Source: RH-AL1 sp964244495
GTDB taxonomy: Bacteria > Pseudomonadota > Alphaproteobacteria > Rhizobiales > Beijerinckiaceae
Direction of reading: 5' to 3'
DNA: 64,000 nucleotides
Assembly: GCA_964244495.1 (NCBI GenBank)
Contig: CAXTIU010000014.1
Location: forward strand, 1 to 64,000
The notes under the pieces are model-generated. The model was not told the DNA's origin, ran no database searches, and saw only the letters and a list, made by a program, of their open reading frames with translations. Shown here piece after piece: positions 42,884 to 51,917 of this stretch. A program made the translations under genes and the position numbers. Numbering within the stretch: position 1 is the first letter of the stretch; every line of letters starts with the position of its first letter.

Positions 42884-43905
42884 ATGGAAGGATGCGCTAT
42901 GGGCCAGGCTCTCCATGGGAGCGCCACGGCCGCGGTCCGTCGAGCGATACAGCATAGTGAAGCGAGCCTGAGGGTTCTGGCAAAGCGCTACGGCATCAAC
43001 CAGAAGACGGTTGCCAAGTGGAAGGGCCGAACATCGGTGGCCGACGTGCCAACCGGCCCGAGGGAGCCTCGATCCACGGTTCTCACCGTTGAGGACGAGG
43101 CGATCGTTGTGGCGTTCCGCCGTCACACGCTGCTGCCGCTTGACGACTGCCTGTACGCTCTGCAGCCAACGCTGCCGCACCTGACCCGCTCGTCGCTGCA
43201 CCGCTGCCTGCAGCGCCACGGCATCTCGCGGCTGCCTGATGTCGAAGGCGACAAGCCGAGCAGGCGCAGGTTCAAGACCTACGCTCTCGGCTTCTTCCAC
43301 ATCCCTCGCCCGGCAGGGGTTTGCTCGCAAACCCCGAGAGGGACATCGTCGAGGTCCGCTCCGCACAGGGCAAGCTGCATCTCTTCGTGGCCATCGACAG
43401 GATCACCAAGTTCGCCTTCGTCCAACTGCACGAGAAAGCGACCCGGCGCGTCGCGGGCAACTTGCCTCACGCGCCCTGGTGAAGGCGGCGCCCTACCGCG
43501 TCCACACCATCCTCACGGACAATGGTACCCACTTCACCGATCCACGCGACCCCGGCTCTGCCGCCGTCGAGATTCGTGAGGCGATCGCCGCCGGCGAACT
43601 GGTCCGGGCCCATGCCTTCGATTACGCCTGTGCCCAGCTCGACATCGAGCATCGCTTGACCAAACCAAAACATCCCTGGACCAATGGTCAGGTCGAGCGG
43701 ATGAACCGCACCATCAAGGACGCCACGGTCAAGCCCTACCACTATGACACGCACGACCAACGCCGGGCGCACCTGCAACCGTTCGTGGACGCCTACAACC
43801 ATGCCCGGCGGCTCAAGACCTTACGCGGTCTCACGCCCTACGAGTTCATCTGCCAGGCCTGGACCAAAGAGCCGGATCGGTTCAGGCTCAATCCGTTACA
43901 CCTCA
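42884..43905 (+). pseudogene. IS481-family transposase, interrupted
   Basis: The N-terminal part (42884-43303) is in one frame: helix-turn-helix with KTVAKWKGR, then LYALQPTLPHLTRS. After the inserted 38 bases the rest continues in another frame (KLHLFVAIDRITKF, then TILTDNGTHF with the second Asp, and VERMNRTIKD with the Glu), with another shift near 43460. It keeps the catalytic Asp lost in copy 1 and reaches the natural C-terminal region (LRGLTPYEF). Repair of the indels would restore a full protein. Confidence 0.8.
43304..43341 (+). repeat. 38-base GC-rich hairpin insertion in the IS481 transposase gene
   Basis: Exactly 38 bases interrupt the codons for HI|DI of FFHIDIVEV. The insert contains GGGGTTTGC-TC-GCAAACCCC, a perfect stem, with CCTC and GAGG at its outer ends. 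Removing it restores the reading frame. It has the look of a REP/MITE-type palindromic unit. Confidence 0.7.
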
Positions 43906-43915
43906 CTCCGGGACC

Positions 43916-44335
43916 ATACAGAGGCGCGCCGCGGCTGGATCGAAGCGCGGCAGAGGCGGATGCGGAACCAGCCGGCGCGCCAACGGACAATGCTGCGCGT
44001 TGCCGTGACGTGCTCGTCGACGAAACCGCCGTCATTACCAAGATGGTTCGGCAGCGTGGCCGCTCCAAGCGCGGCATCCGACTGCCCAGCGCCACACCCT
44101 TCGGTCACTGGCACATGTAAACCTTCATCGCCGGCCTACGCTGCGGCGAACTCAGCGCGCCATGGATCGTCGACAAGGCTAGAGATCGCGCCGCCTTCCA
44201 CCTATGGGTCGACACTCAGCTCGCCCCAACGCTGCAGTCCAGCGACGTCGTGATCCTCGACAACCTTGCCGTCCACAAAAGCGCCAAGGCCGCCGGGATC
44301 CTGAAAGACCACGGCGCGTGGTTCCTGTTCCTGCC
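43916..44335 (+). pseudogene. IS630-family transposase fragment
   Basis: The catalytic part of an IS630 transposase close to the one at 40.1-41.1 kb: EARRGWIEARQRRMRNQPA, VLVDETAVITKMVRQRGRS, a stop at 44118, then TFIAGLRCGELSAPWIVDK, VVILDNLAVHKSAK and GAWFLFLP. Both aspartates are present, but the part with the Glu is missing, cut off by hairpin-rich sequence at 44336. Confidence 0.75.
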
Positions 44336-44337
44336 GC

Positions 44338-44391
44338 CCCCGCCTTGGCGGGGCAGGCCCCACCCTCCTCCGCCCGCTCGCGGGCAAGGAG
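44338..44391. repeat. Two adjacent GC-rich hairpins
   Basis: CCCCGCC-TT-GGCGGGG at 44338-44353 and GCCCG-CTCG-CGGGC at 44372-44385, the latter enclosed by CTCCT and AGGAG. They stand exactly where the IS630 fragment breaks off and resemble the hairpin at 43304. From 44392 to 44871 no gene is recognised on either strand. Confidence 0.6.
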
Positions 44392-44871
44392 GCCTGTCGG
44401 GTCCACGCCGCCTACGCTCCTCGACCCATCGGCCGAGCCGGGCGTCTGGCCCGCGCCGCCGATGACCGGCTCCGGCGGGACGCCTTCGCTGGTCGAGAGG
44501 CCCCTGCGGAGGCGCCTTCCCTATCGTGGTGACGGGCTCGTAAGATGTCGGTCGTCGCGAACATCACCCGCGTGGTCGCGTCGGCTCCGGCCGACATCCT
44601 CGTTCCTTATGTCGCCGCCGGCGGACATCGGAGGTACAGCCGTGTTCGGGAGGGGCGGGCGGCCGGCGGACGCCATGCTACACCCGCGCGGCGCCGGGGG
44701 ACAGGATCGCGGCATCGAACCGAACGGACGGGACCGCCACCGGCACAGGTGCGGAGCGAAGCAAATCCGCCGAGCCGGCTTGCGTCGGCCACGCAAAACG
44801 AGGATCGTCGCGCCGCGACCGGCGGCCCGCACGGGCGCCATCGAACAACGACCCGACACGAGGGATGTCCA

Positions 44872-45033
44872 TTGGCCCGCAAACCGAACTTCAATTTCGA
44901 GCGCGCCGAGCGCGAGAAGGCCAAGGCCGCCAAGACCGCCGAGAAGGCCAGGCTGAAGGCGGCGCGCAAGGCCGGCGCCGAGGGAGCGGACACCGGGCAG
45001 GACGCCGCGCCGACGCCGGAGGACGGGCACTAG
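44872..45033 (+). CDS. Small basic, Ala/Lys-rich hypothetical protein
   Basis: A 53-residue protein beginning at TTG 44872 behind GAGGGA: it opens with ARKPNFNFERAEREKAKAAK, followed by an Ala/Lys helix and an acidic tail. Short proteins with the RKPNxxFER opening are widespread in Alphaproteobacteria; their role is unknown to me. It is the first backbone gene after the second accessory region, directly upstream of the phosphoesterase. Confidence 0.65.
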   Translation: MARKPNFNFERAEREKAKAAKTAEKARLKAARKAGAEGADTGQDAAPTPEDGH

Positions 45034-45086
45034 CGCCGCGCGGCCGCGACGACCCGCGCCGACGTCGGATCAGACATGAAGCGAGC

Positions 45087-45854
45087 ATGACCCCCGTCCG
45101 CATCGCCGCCCGAGCCGGCGACCCGCCCGAGGCACCCCGCGAGAAGATCGTGAGGCTGCACGGGTCGGCGTTCGTCGCCGATCCGGCGGGCGTCCTGTAC
45201 TGGCCGGACGAGCACTTGCTCGTGGTGGCGGACCTCCACCTCGAGAAGGGCTCGTCCTACGCCGCCCGCCGGGTGTTCCTGCCCCCTTACGACAGCGGCG
45301 CGACGCTGGCCCGGCTGGCGGCGGCGGTCGGCCGGTTCGACCCCAAGCGGGTGGTGGCGTTGGGCGATTCGTTCCACGATGGCGCCGGCGCGGCACGGCT
45401 CGGCGCGGCCGACCACCAAACGCTGCGCGCGATGCAGGTGGGACGCGACTGGCTGTGGATCGCCGGCAACCACGATCCCTCGCTGCCGGACCACGGCGAG
45501 CGGCTCGGCGGCGACCACGCCGGGCACCTCGCCGTGGGCCGCATTCGCTTCCGCCACATCCCCTCGGTGTCGCCGTGCGACGGCGAGATCGCCGGGCATC
45601 TCCACCCGATCGCCCTGGTGGCGGGTAAGGGTGGCGCGGTGCGCCGCCGCTGCTTCGTGGCGGACGCGATGCGCTGCATCATGCCGGCCTTCGGCGCCTA
45701 CGCCGGCGGCCTCAACTTCCTCGACCCGGGCTGCGGCGGGCTGTTCGCCGGGGGGGACCATCATGCCCACGTGCTCGGCCGCGACGCGGTGTACACGGTG
45801 GCGCGACGGCAGTGTCTGATGGAGCGCACCGGCTTCGAGGTGAGGTGGCGCTGA
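45087..45854 (+). CDS. pdeM: PdeM-type metallophosphoesterase (ligase-associated)
   Basis: A calcineurin-like phosphoesterase of 255 residues in the group found next to the LigD-like ligase/exonuclease DNA-repair set (PdeM). Metal ligands are visible in VVADLHLEKGSS, VALGDSFHD, IAGNHDPS and EIAGHLHP. The start at 45087 (MTPVRIAAR) is chosen because residues upstream are out of family. The usual partner genes (lhr helicase, ligase) are not in this window, so the gene stands alone here. Confidence 0.82.
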   Translation: MTPVRIAARAGDPPEAPREKIVRLHGSAFVADPAGVLYWPDEHLLVVADLHLEKGSSYAARRVFLPPYDSGATLARLAAAVGRFDPKRVVALGDSFHDGAGAARLGAADHQTLRAMQVGRDWLWIAGNHDPSLPDHGERLGGDHAGHLAVGRIRFRHIPSVSPCDGEIAGHLHPIALVAGKGGAVRRRCFVADAMRCIMPAFGAYAGGLNFLDPGCGGLFAGGDHHAHVLGRDAVYTVARRQCLMERTGFEVRWR

Positions 45855-45981
45855 GGTCGCCGGGCTCGCCGCTTCCCTCGATGATGACCATTCCCGTGTT
45901 GGCAGGAGCCGCCATGCCGGCTACGGTCAGCGGCCCATTCACGGATCGGTCGAGCATCCGCTCGTAGGTCGGGGGAACCGC

Positions 45982-46791
45982 ATGCAGATCCGCTACGGCT
46001 ACGACATCACGCTGGCCTGCACGCAGCCCACCGCGATGGTGTGCCTGCTGAGCGTCCGCGACGAGCGCGCGCCGATGGCGCCGGAAGCCTTCCACTCGAC
46101 CCCGCCGGTCCCCACCACGCTCTACCGGGACGTGTACGGCAACACCTGCCGCCGCTTCACCGCGCCGGCCGGCGATCTCCAGATCTGGGGCGACGGCACG
46201 ATGGCCGACAGCGGCGCGCACGACGCGATCCACGCCGGCGCGCGGGAGGTGCCGGTGGCGGAGCTACCGGACGAATGCCTACTCTACCTCATGGGCAGCC
46301 GGTACTGCGAGACCGACCGGTTGAGCCAGACGGCGTGGGACCTGTTCGGTCACCTCGCGCCGGGCTGGGGCCGCGTGCAGGCGATCTGCGACTTCGTCCA
46401 CCGCCACATCGCCTTCGACTACCAGAACGCGCGCTCCACCCGCACCGCGAACGACGCCTTCGACGAGCGCACCGGCGTGTGCCGCGACTTCGCCCACCTC
46501 GCCGTCGCGCTGATCCGGGCGATGAACATCCCGGCCCGCTACGTGAACGGCTACCTCGGCGACATCGGCGTGCCGATCGTCGACCCCATGGACTTCAGCG
46601 CCTGGATCGAGGTGTACCTGGAGGGCGGCTGGATGACGTTCGATCCGCGCAACAACATCCCCCGCATCGGCCGCATCGTCGTCGCGCGGGGTCGCGACGC
46701 GGCGGACGTGCCCCTCATCAACTCGTTCGGCCCACACTGGCTGAAGTCGTTCCGAGTGTGGGCCTACGAGGTCGCCGACGGCCCGCCCTAA
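45982..46791 (+). CDS. Transglutaminase-like cysteine protease family protein
   Basis: A 269-residue protein with the N-terminal beta domain of bacterial transglutaminase-like proteins (about 1-90) and the transglutaminase core: Cys in ERTGVCRDFAHLA, His-equivalent region FSAWIEVYLEGGW and Asp in MTFDPRNN. These proteins are often encoded beside circularly permuted ATP-grasp and alpha-E proteins, absent here. The true catalytic His is replaced by Ala-Trp context (FSAWIE, usually HAWVE), so activity is uncertain. Its end overlaps the dut stop on the other strand by four bases. Confidence 0.82.
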   Translation: MQIRYGYDITLACTQPTAMVCLLSVRDERAPMAPEAFHSTPPVPTTLYRDVYGNTCRRFTAPAGDLQIWGDGTMADSGAHDAIHAGAREVPVAELPDECLLYLMGSRYCETDRLSQTAWDLFGHLAPGWGRVQAICDFVHRHIAFDYQNARSTRTANDAFDERTGVCRDFAHLAVALIRAMNIPARYVNGYLGDIGVPIVDPMDFSAWIEVYLEGGWMTFDPRNNIPRIGRIVVARGRDAADVPLINSFGPHWLKSFRVWAYEVADGPP

Positions 46792-47258
46792 CGTGCGCCG
46801 GTCGAGCCGAAGCCGCCGGTCGCCCGGGGGGTCGCGTCGAGCGCGTCGGCGGGGACGAAGCGGGCGCGGGTGACCGGAGCGGTCACCATCTGGGCGATCC
46901 GCATGCCGCGCTCGATCAGGAACGGCTCGCTCCCGAGATTGACGAGCAGCACCTGGACCTCGCCGCGATAATCGGCGTCCACCGTGCCGGGGGTGTTGAG
47001 CACGGTCACGCCGTGGCGCCAGGCCAAGCCGGAGCGGGGCCGCACCTGCGCCTCGAAGCCGGGTCGCAAGGCGAGCGCGAGGCCGGTCGGCACCAGGGCG
47101 CGAGCGCCCGGCGCCAGCACGAGCGGCGCGTCGCCCGGCACGGCGGCGAGCAGGTCGCAGCCGGCGGCGCCCTCGGTGGCGTAGGCCGGCAGCGCCAACC
47201 CCTCGCCGTGGGGCAGCACCTGCACCGCCACCACGGTTTCCGAGAACGAGCCGGTCAC
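46788..47258 (-). CDS. dut: dUTP diphosphatase
   Basis: Hydrolyses dUTP to dUMP and keeps uracil out of DNA. The trimeric dUTPase motifs are all visible: AGCDLLAA, PRSGLAW, the Tyr motif GTVDADYRGEV, ERGMRIAQ and the C-terminal ATGGFGSTG. 156 residues, GTG start at 47258, overlapping the coaBC stop by four bases (GTGA), so translation is coupled. Confidence 0.93.
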   Translation of the reverse strand: MTGSFSETVVAVQVLPHGEGLALPAYATEGAAGCDLLAAVPGDAPLVLAPGARALVPTGLALALRPGFEAQVRPRSGLAWRHGVTVLNTPGTVDADYRGEVQVLLVNLGSEPFLIERGMRIAQMVTAPVTRARFVPADALDATPRATGGFGSTGAR

Positions 47259-48499
47259 GATCGATCGGTTCCGAGCCGTTCCGCCGCCAGGCGGACCAGG
47301 CGCGCGGCCACCTCCGCCTTGTCGAGCGGCGGCCAGGCGGTCGCGCCCGCCGCCTCGACGATCGTCACGGCGTTGGCGTCGCCCCCGAACGTGCCGGCGG
47401 CGGCCGACACGTCGTTGGCGACGATCACGTCGCAGCGCTTGCGCCGGAGCTTCGCCGCCGCGTTGACGAGCAGGTCGCCCGTCTCGGCGGCGAAGCCGAT
47501 CACGAGGCGCGGGCGATGGGTGGGATGGGTGGCCACATGAGCGAGGATGTCGGGGTTCTCCGTCAGCGTGAGGGTCGGCGGGCCGCCCGGCCCCTTCTTC
47601 AGCTTGCCGTCGGCCGCCTGCGCCACGCGCCAGTCGGCCACGGCGGCGGCGGCGATGAACACGTCCGCCGGCAGCGCCGCCTCGACCGCCCGCAGCATGT
47701 CGCGCGCGCTCTCGACGTGGCAAACGGCGACGCCGGGCGGATCGGGTAGCGCGACGGGGCCGCTCACCATCACCACGGCCGCCCCTGCCCGGGCGGCGGC
47801 GGCGGCGACGGCGTGGCCCTGCTTGCCGGACGAGCGGTTGGCGATCACCCGCACCGGATCGATCGGCTCGTGCGTCGGCCCCGACGTGACGATCACCCGC
47901 CGGCCGGCAAGCAGAGGGGGAACCGGCCCGGGCAGCGGAAGCCGGGTGTCGCCGGCCAGGGCCGCCTCGATCGCGGCGACGACCGCGAGCGGCTCGCTCA
48001 TCCGGCCCGGGCCGTATTCGCCGCAGGCCATCGCGCCGTCGTCCGGCCCGCAGAACAGCACGCCGTCGGAGCGCAGGATCGCGACGTTGCGCTGCGTGGC
48101 CGGGTGTAGCCACATCCGCAGGTTCATGGCGGGGGCCACCAGCGTGCGCTTATCGGTGGCGAGCAGCAGGGTCGAGGCGAGGTCGTCGGCGTGGCCGCCG
48201 GCCATCTTGGCCAGGATGTTGGCGGTGCAAGGGGCCACCACCACGAGGTCCGCCGCGCGCGACAGCTCGATGTGCCCCATCGCCGCCTCGTCGGTGAGCG
48301 AGAACAGCGCGTCGTGCACCGGGGCGCCGGCGAGGCTCGCCAGGGAAAGGGGCGTGACGAAGCTTTTCGCCCCCTCCGTCATCACCGGGCGCACGGCGGC
48401 GCCGCGCTCGCGCAGGCGGCGCACGAGGTCGAGCGCCTTGTAGGCGCCGATGCCGCCTCCGACGACGAGGAGGATGGATCTGTGGGCGAGGAGGGACAC
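47255..48499 (-). CDS. coaBC: Phosphopantothenoylcysteine decarboxylase / phosphopantothenate-cysteine ligase
   Basis: The bifunctional coenzyme A enzyme, 414 residues. The N-terminal CoaC flavoprotein half has VAPAMNLRMWLHPA (PMNxxMW type) and CGEYGPGRMSEP; the CoaB half has VTSGPTHEPIDPVRVI and NRSSGKQGHA, the CTP-binding region. It is coupled to dut. In many rhizobial genomes coaBC-dut directly follow ubiE-ubiB; here those genes lie 13 kb away. Confidence 0.94.
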   Translation of the reverse strand: MSLLAHRSILLVVGGGIGAYKALDLVRRLRERGAAVRPVMTEGAKSFVTPLSLASLAGAPVHDALFSLTDEAAMGHIELSRAADLVVVAPCTANILAKMAGGHADDLASTLLLATDKRTLVAPAMNLRMWLHPATQRNVAILRSDGVLFCGPDDGAMACGEYGPGRMSEPLAVVAAIEAALAGDTRLPLPGPVPPLLAGRRVIVTSGPTHEPIDPVRVIANRSSGKQGHAVAAAAARAGAAVVMVSGPVALPDPPGVAVCHVESARDMLRAVEAALPADVFIAAAAVADWRVAQAADGKLKKGPGGPPTLTLTENPDILAHVATHPTHRPRLVIGFAAETGDLLVNAAAKLRRKRCDVIVANDVSAAAGTFGGDANAVTIVEAAGATAWPPLDKAEVAARLVRLAAERLGTDRS

Positions 48500-48711
48500 G
48501 ATCCGTTTCTCTGCGCTGCCTGAACCTGATCCCGCCGCCGGCCTCGAAGGCTCCGGCGTCGAACTCCCGAGTCAGCATCACATCGGCGCCATCGATCCGC
48601 CAGATGCAATCTCACGGGCATCAAAAGAGATTAAAATCCTGTTTACCGGTCGGCCGTAAGCTCCACGAACCATCGGGAGCGGTGGTGCGACCCGAGAGTG
48701 GCCCGACGCCG

Positions 48712-48939
48712 ATGGACCTGAAACGCGAAGCCTTGACCGGAACCGCCCAACTCGCCGCCATCGCCCTGGCGCTCAGGCGGCTCTATCAGCCGGACTTCGA
48801 GGCCCCGAAGGTGATCCGGGACATCTTGTCCGAAGTCGACATGACGGACGTGTCCTGGCAGCAGGTCGCGACGCTGGCGAAAAGCGTCCAATCCCTGAAC
48901 GCCGGCTGGAGCGCCGAGGGCGCCCGTCGCGCCGCCTGA
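48712..48939 (+). CDS. Small hypothetical protein
   Basis: A 75-residue, mainly helical protein starting MDLKREALTGTAQ, with ALRRLYQPDFEAPKVIRDIL and SWQQVATLAKSVQ. Its stop lies eight bases from the end of fabI, with which it converges. No family or function is recognised; codon use fits the backbone. Confidence 0.5.
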   Translation: MDLKREALTGTAQLAAIALALRRLYQPDFEAPKVIRDILSEVDMTDVSWQQVATLAKSVQSLNAGWSAEGARRAA

Positions 48940-48946
48940 ACCAGGT

Positions 48947-49807
48947 CTACCCCACGGTCTCGTCGCGCTCGGTCAGGCCGCCGGCCTTCAAACCGTCGGG
49001 ATGCGGCATCGACACGATGTTGTAGCCGGCATCGACGTAGTGCACCTCGCCGGTGACCCCGCTCGACAAGTCCGACAGCAGGTAGAGGGCGGCACCACCG
49101 ATGTCGTCGAGGGTGACGGCGCGCCGCAACGGCGCGTGGGCGCGCTGGAAGTTGTACATGGCGCGGGCGTCCGTGATGCCGGCGCCGGCCAGCGTGCGGA
49201 CCGGGCCGGCCGAGAGGGCGTTGACGCGCAGGCCGATCGGCCCGTAGTCGGCGGCGAGATAGCGCACGCCGGCCTCCAGCGCGGCCTTGGCCACACCCAT
49301 CACGTTATAGTTCGGCACCACCCGCGTCGCGCCGCCGAAGGTCAGCGTGACCATGCTGCCGCCCGGGCGCATGAGGGGCGCCGCCCGCGCGGCGATCTCC
49401 GTGAACGAGAAGGCGGAGATCACCATCGTGCGCGTGAAGTTCTCGCGGGTTGTGTCGGCGTAGCGACCGCGCAGCTCGTTCTTGGCGGAGTAGGCGACGC
49501 AATGCACCACGAAGTCGAGCGCCCCCCACGCGTCCGCCAGCGCCGCGAACGTCGCGTCGACGGAGGCGAGGTCCTCCACGTCGCAGGGCAGCACGAGCGG
49601 CGCGCCGAGGCTTTCGGCCAAGGGTTTGACCCGCTTGCCGAGCGCCGCGCCCTGGTAGGAGAAGGCGAGCGTCGCCCCCTGCGCGTGCAGGGCGCGGGCG
49701 ATGCCCCAGGCGATCGAATGGTCGTTGGCGACGCCCATCACCAGGCCGCGCCGGCCCCGCATCAGGCCGCCCGTCGGGATGCCGGCCCGCTCGTCCGACG
49801 CGCCCAT
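48947..49807 (-). CDS. fabI: Enoyl-ACP reductase (NADH)
   Basis: Last step of each fatty-acid elongation cycle. 286 residues of the FabI class: GLVMGVANDHSIAWGIA at the nucleotide site and PNYNVMGVAKAALE with the catalytic Tyr-x6-Lys. The second conserved tyrosine of Escherichia coli FabI (SYLGAER) is Phe here (TFGGATR), as in the FabI paralogue that accompanies fabAB in Rhizobiales. The start codon overlaps the fabB stop by one base. Confidence 0.93.
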   Translation of the reverse strand: MGASDERAGIPTGGLMRGRRGLVMGVANDHSIAWGIARALHAQGATLAFSYQGAALGKRVKPLAESLGAPLVLPCDVEDLASVDATFAALADAWGALDFVVHCVAYSAKNELRGRYADTTRENFTRTMVISAFSFTEIAARAAPLMRPGGSMVTLTFGGATRVVPNYNVMGVAKAALEAGVRYLAADYGPIGLRVNALSAGPVRTLAGAGITDARAMYNFQRAHAPLRRAVTLDDIGGAALYLLSDLSSGVTGEVHYVDAGYNIVSMPHPDGLKAGGLTERDETVG

Positions 49808-51027
49808 CACGCGTCGACGTTCTTGAAGACGAGGGTGGCGTTGGTGCCCCCGAAGCCGAACGAGTTGGACAGCGTGACGCCGAGCGGCGTCTCGCGGCGC
49901 TCGCGCACGATGTTCATGTCGGCGAAGTCGGGGTCGATCTCGTCGATGTGGGCGCTCTCGCAGATGAAACCGTTGTTCATCATCAACAGGCAGTAGATCG
50001 CCTCCTGCGCGCCGGTGGCGCCCAGCGAATGGCCGGTGAGCGACTTGGTGGCGGCGATGGGCGGGCTCCCGTCGCCCGAGCCGAAGATGCGGCGCACCGC
50101 CTCGATCTCCCTGGCGTCGCCGACCGGCGTCGAGGTGGCGTGTGGGTTGATGTAGTCGATCGGCGCCTTCACCCCCTCGATCGCCATGCGCATGCAGCGC
50201 TCGGCTCCCTCGCCGGAGGGCGCGACCATGTCGTAGCCATCCGACGTCAGGCCGTAGCCGGCGATCTCGCCGTAAACGCGGGCGCCGCGCGCCTTGGCGT
50301 GTTCGTACGCCTCCAGCACGAGCACGCCGGCGCCGCCGGCGATGACAAAGCCGTCGCGGTTCCTGTCGAAGGCGCGGGAGGCCACCGCCGGCGTGTCGTT
50401 GTAGTTCGAGGACATCGCCCCCATCGCGTCGAACAGCACGGAGAGCGTCCAATCGAGCTCCTCGCAGCCGCCGGCGAACATGACGTCCTGCTTGCCCCAC
50501 TGGATCATCTCGTAGGCGTTGCCGATGCAATGGTTGGACGTCGCGCAGGCCGACGAGATCGAGTAGTTCGCCCCCTTGATCTTGAACCAGGTGGCGAGTG
50601 TCGCCGACGCCGTCGACGACATGGCCTTGGGCACGGCGAAGGGACCGACGCGCTTCGGCCCCTTGTCGCGGGCGAGGTCGGCCGCCTCCACGATGGCGCG
50701 GGTGGAGGCGCCGCCCGACCCCATCAGGATACCGGTGCGCGGGTGCGAGACCTCCTCCGGCGTCAGGCCCGAGTCGCGGATCGCCTGATCCATGGCGACG
50801 TGCGCCCACGCCGTGCCGCCGCCGTGGAAACGCTGGGCGCGGCGATCGAGGCCGGCGGCGGCATCGGCCGCCGGGGCGCCCTGGACCTGCGAGCGGAAGC
50901 CGAGTTCCCTGAAGCGCTCGGCGTGGGTGATGCCCGATCGCGCCTCGCGCAGGGAGGCGAGCACCTCCTGCGTCGAGGTGCCGATCGGGGACACGATCCC
51001 CATGCCGGTGACGACGACACGCCTCAT
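49807..51027 (-). CDS. fabB: 3-oxoacyl-ACP synthase I
   Basis: Condensing enzyme needed for unsaturated fatty acids, 406 residues. The Cys-His-His triad is visible: Cys in ISSACATSNHC, His in NPHATSTPVGD and His in SLTGHSLGATG; the C-terminal SNSFGFGGTNA glycine loop is intact. Start ATG 51027 (MRRVVVTGMG). It follows fabA by 110 bases and is overlapped by fabI: the fabA-fabB-fabI operon. Confidence 0.95.
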   Translation of the reverse strand: MRRVVVTGMGIVSPIGTSTQEVLASLREARSGITHAERFRELGFRSQVQGAPAADAAAGLDRRAQRFHGGGTAWAHVAMDQAIRDSGLTPEEVSHPRTGILMGSGGASTRAIVEAADLARDKGPKRVGPFAVPKAMSSTASATLATWFKIKGANYSISSACATSNHCIGNAYEMIQWGKQDVMFAGGCEELDWTLSVLFDAMGAMSSNYNDTPAVASRAFDRNRDGFVIAGGAGVLVLEAYEHAKARGARVYGEIAGYGLTSDGYDMVAPSGEGAERCMRMAIEGVKAPIDYINPHATSTPVGDAREIEAVRRIFGSGDGSPPIAATKSLTGHSLGATGAQEAIYCLLMMNNGFICESAHIDEIDPDFADMNIVRERRETPLGVTLSNSFGFGGTNATLVFKNVDA

Positions 51028-51137
51028 GGTGCTCTCCGCTTCGGTGTTCCCCGCCTCGGCGTCGCCGACGTCGCGGGAAGGATCGCGCGACCCTCGGCCC
51101 GGCCGAGGCCCCTCATTTCCATATAAGGCGTTCGGCG

Positions 51138-51659
51138 TCAGGCCGAAGCCGGAGCGGCCTGGAAAAGCCCGACCTTGAGGTCCTTGGCGTCGTAGATGCG
51201 GGTGCCGTCGGCTTCCAGCCAGCCATCGGCGATGCCGAGCACCAGCTTGCGGTTGAAGACCCGTTTGAGATCGACGCCGTAGACGACCTTCTTGACGCTC
51301 GGCAGCACCTGGTCGGTGAACTTGACCTCGCCGACGCCGAGCGCGCGGCCCCGGCCCGGCAGGCCGAGCCAGCCGAGATAGAAGCCGAGCAGTTGCCACA
51401 GGGCGTCAAGCCCGAGGCAGCCGGGCATCACCGGATCGTTCCTGAAGTGGCAGGCGAAGAACCAGTGGTCCGGCTCGATCGCGAATTCGGCGCGCACCAT
51501 GCCCTTGCCGTGCGGGCCGCCATCGGCCGAGATGGCGGCGATCGTGTCGAACATCAGGAGCGGCGGCAGCGGCAGCTGGGCGTTCCCCGCACCGAATAGC
51601 TCGCCCCGGGCGCAGGCCAGGAGGTCTTCGTGATCAAAGCTGGAGCGGCGGTCGCTCAT
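51138..51659 (-). CDS. fabA: 3-hydroxydecanoyl-ACP dehydratase/isomerase
   Basis: Dehydrates 3-hydroxydecanoyl-ACP and isomerises the product to cis-3-decenoyl-ACP, the entry to anaerobic-type unsaturated fatty acids. 173 residues; the catalytic His is in FACHFRNDPVMPGC and the Asp in LGLDALWQLLGF. First gene of the operon; a 258-base control region separates it from the divergent irr gene. Confidence 0.95.
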   Translation of the reverse strand: MSDRRSSFDHEDLLACARGELFGAGNAQLPLPPLLMFDTIAAISADGGPHGKGMVRAEFAIEPDHWFFACHFRNDPVMPGCLGLDALWQLLGFYLGWLGLPGRGRALGVGEVKFTDQVLPSVKKVVYGVDLKRVFNRKLVLGIADGWLEADGTRIYDAKDLKVGLFQAAPASA

Positions 51660-51917
51660 CGTCCGGGTCTCTACGGTCTACGGAGCGTTCCACCGCACCA
51701 AAGGGCCTCCCTGTCGCAGGGTGCGCGGGCTTCTAGCATGGTGCCCGGCGGATCGGAAGCCGCTTCGCTCCCTCGGTCGCCGCGAGGGATGGCGATACCG
51801 GGTCCCGGTCGGAAAGCCGACGCTTGCGGACGCGGCACGGGCCGCCTATAGCTTCACCACCTTGACCGCCATTGCGCTCGCGCTCGACCCGTCGCGCGGC
51901 ACTCGAGAAAAACGACC

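Larger units (their letters stand above)
42843..43915 (+). mobile_element. IS481-family element, copy 2, fused to an IS630 remnant
   Basis: The left end, TGTTTGATCCC at 42843, equals the end of copy 1 at 986. The right end is missing: shortly after the transposase's RFRLNPLH codons the sequence becomes that of an IS630 transposase. The transposase gene itself is interrupted by a 38-base hairpin insertion and a later frameshift. Confidence 0.75.

Noticed and set aside
44545..44871. In-frame extension of the small TTG gene upstream to 44545.
   Set aside because: The extra 109 residues are Arg/Gly/Ala-rich and unlike the conserved short protein; TTG 44872 has its own ribosome site.
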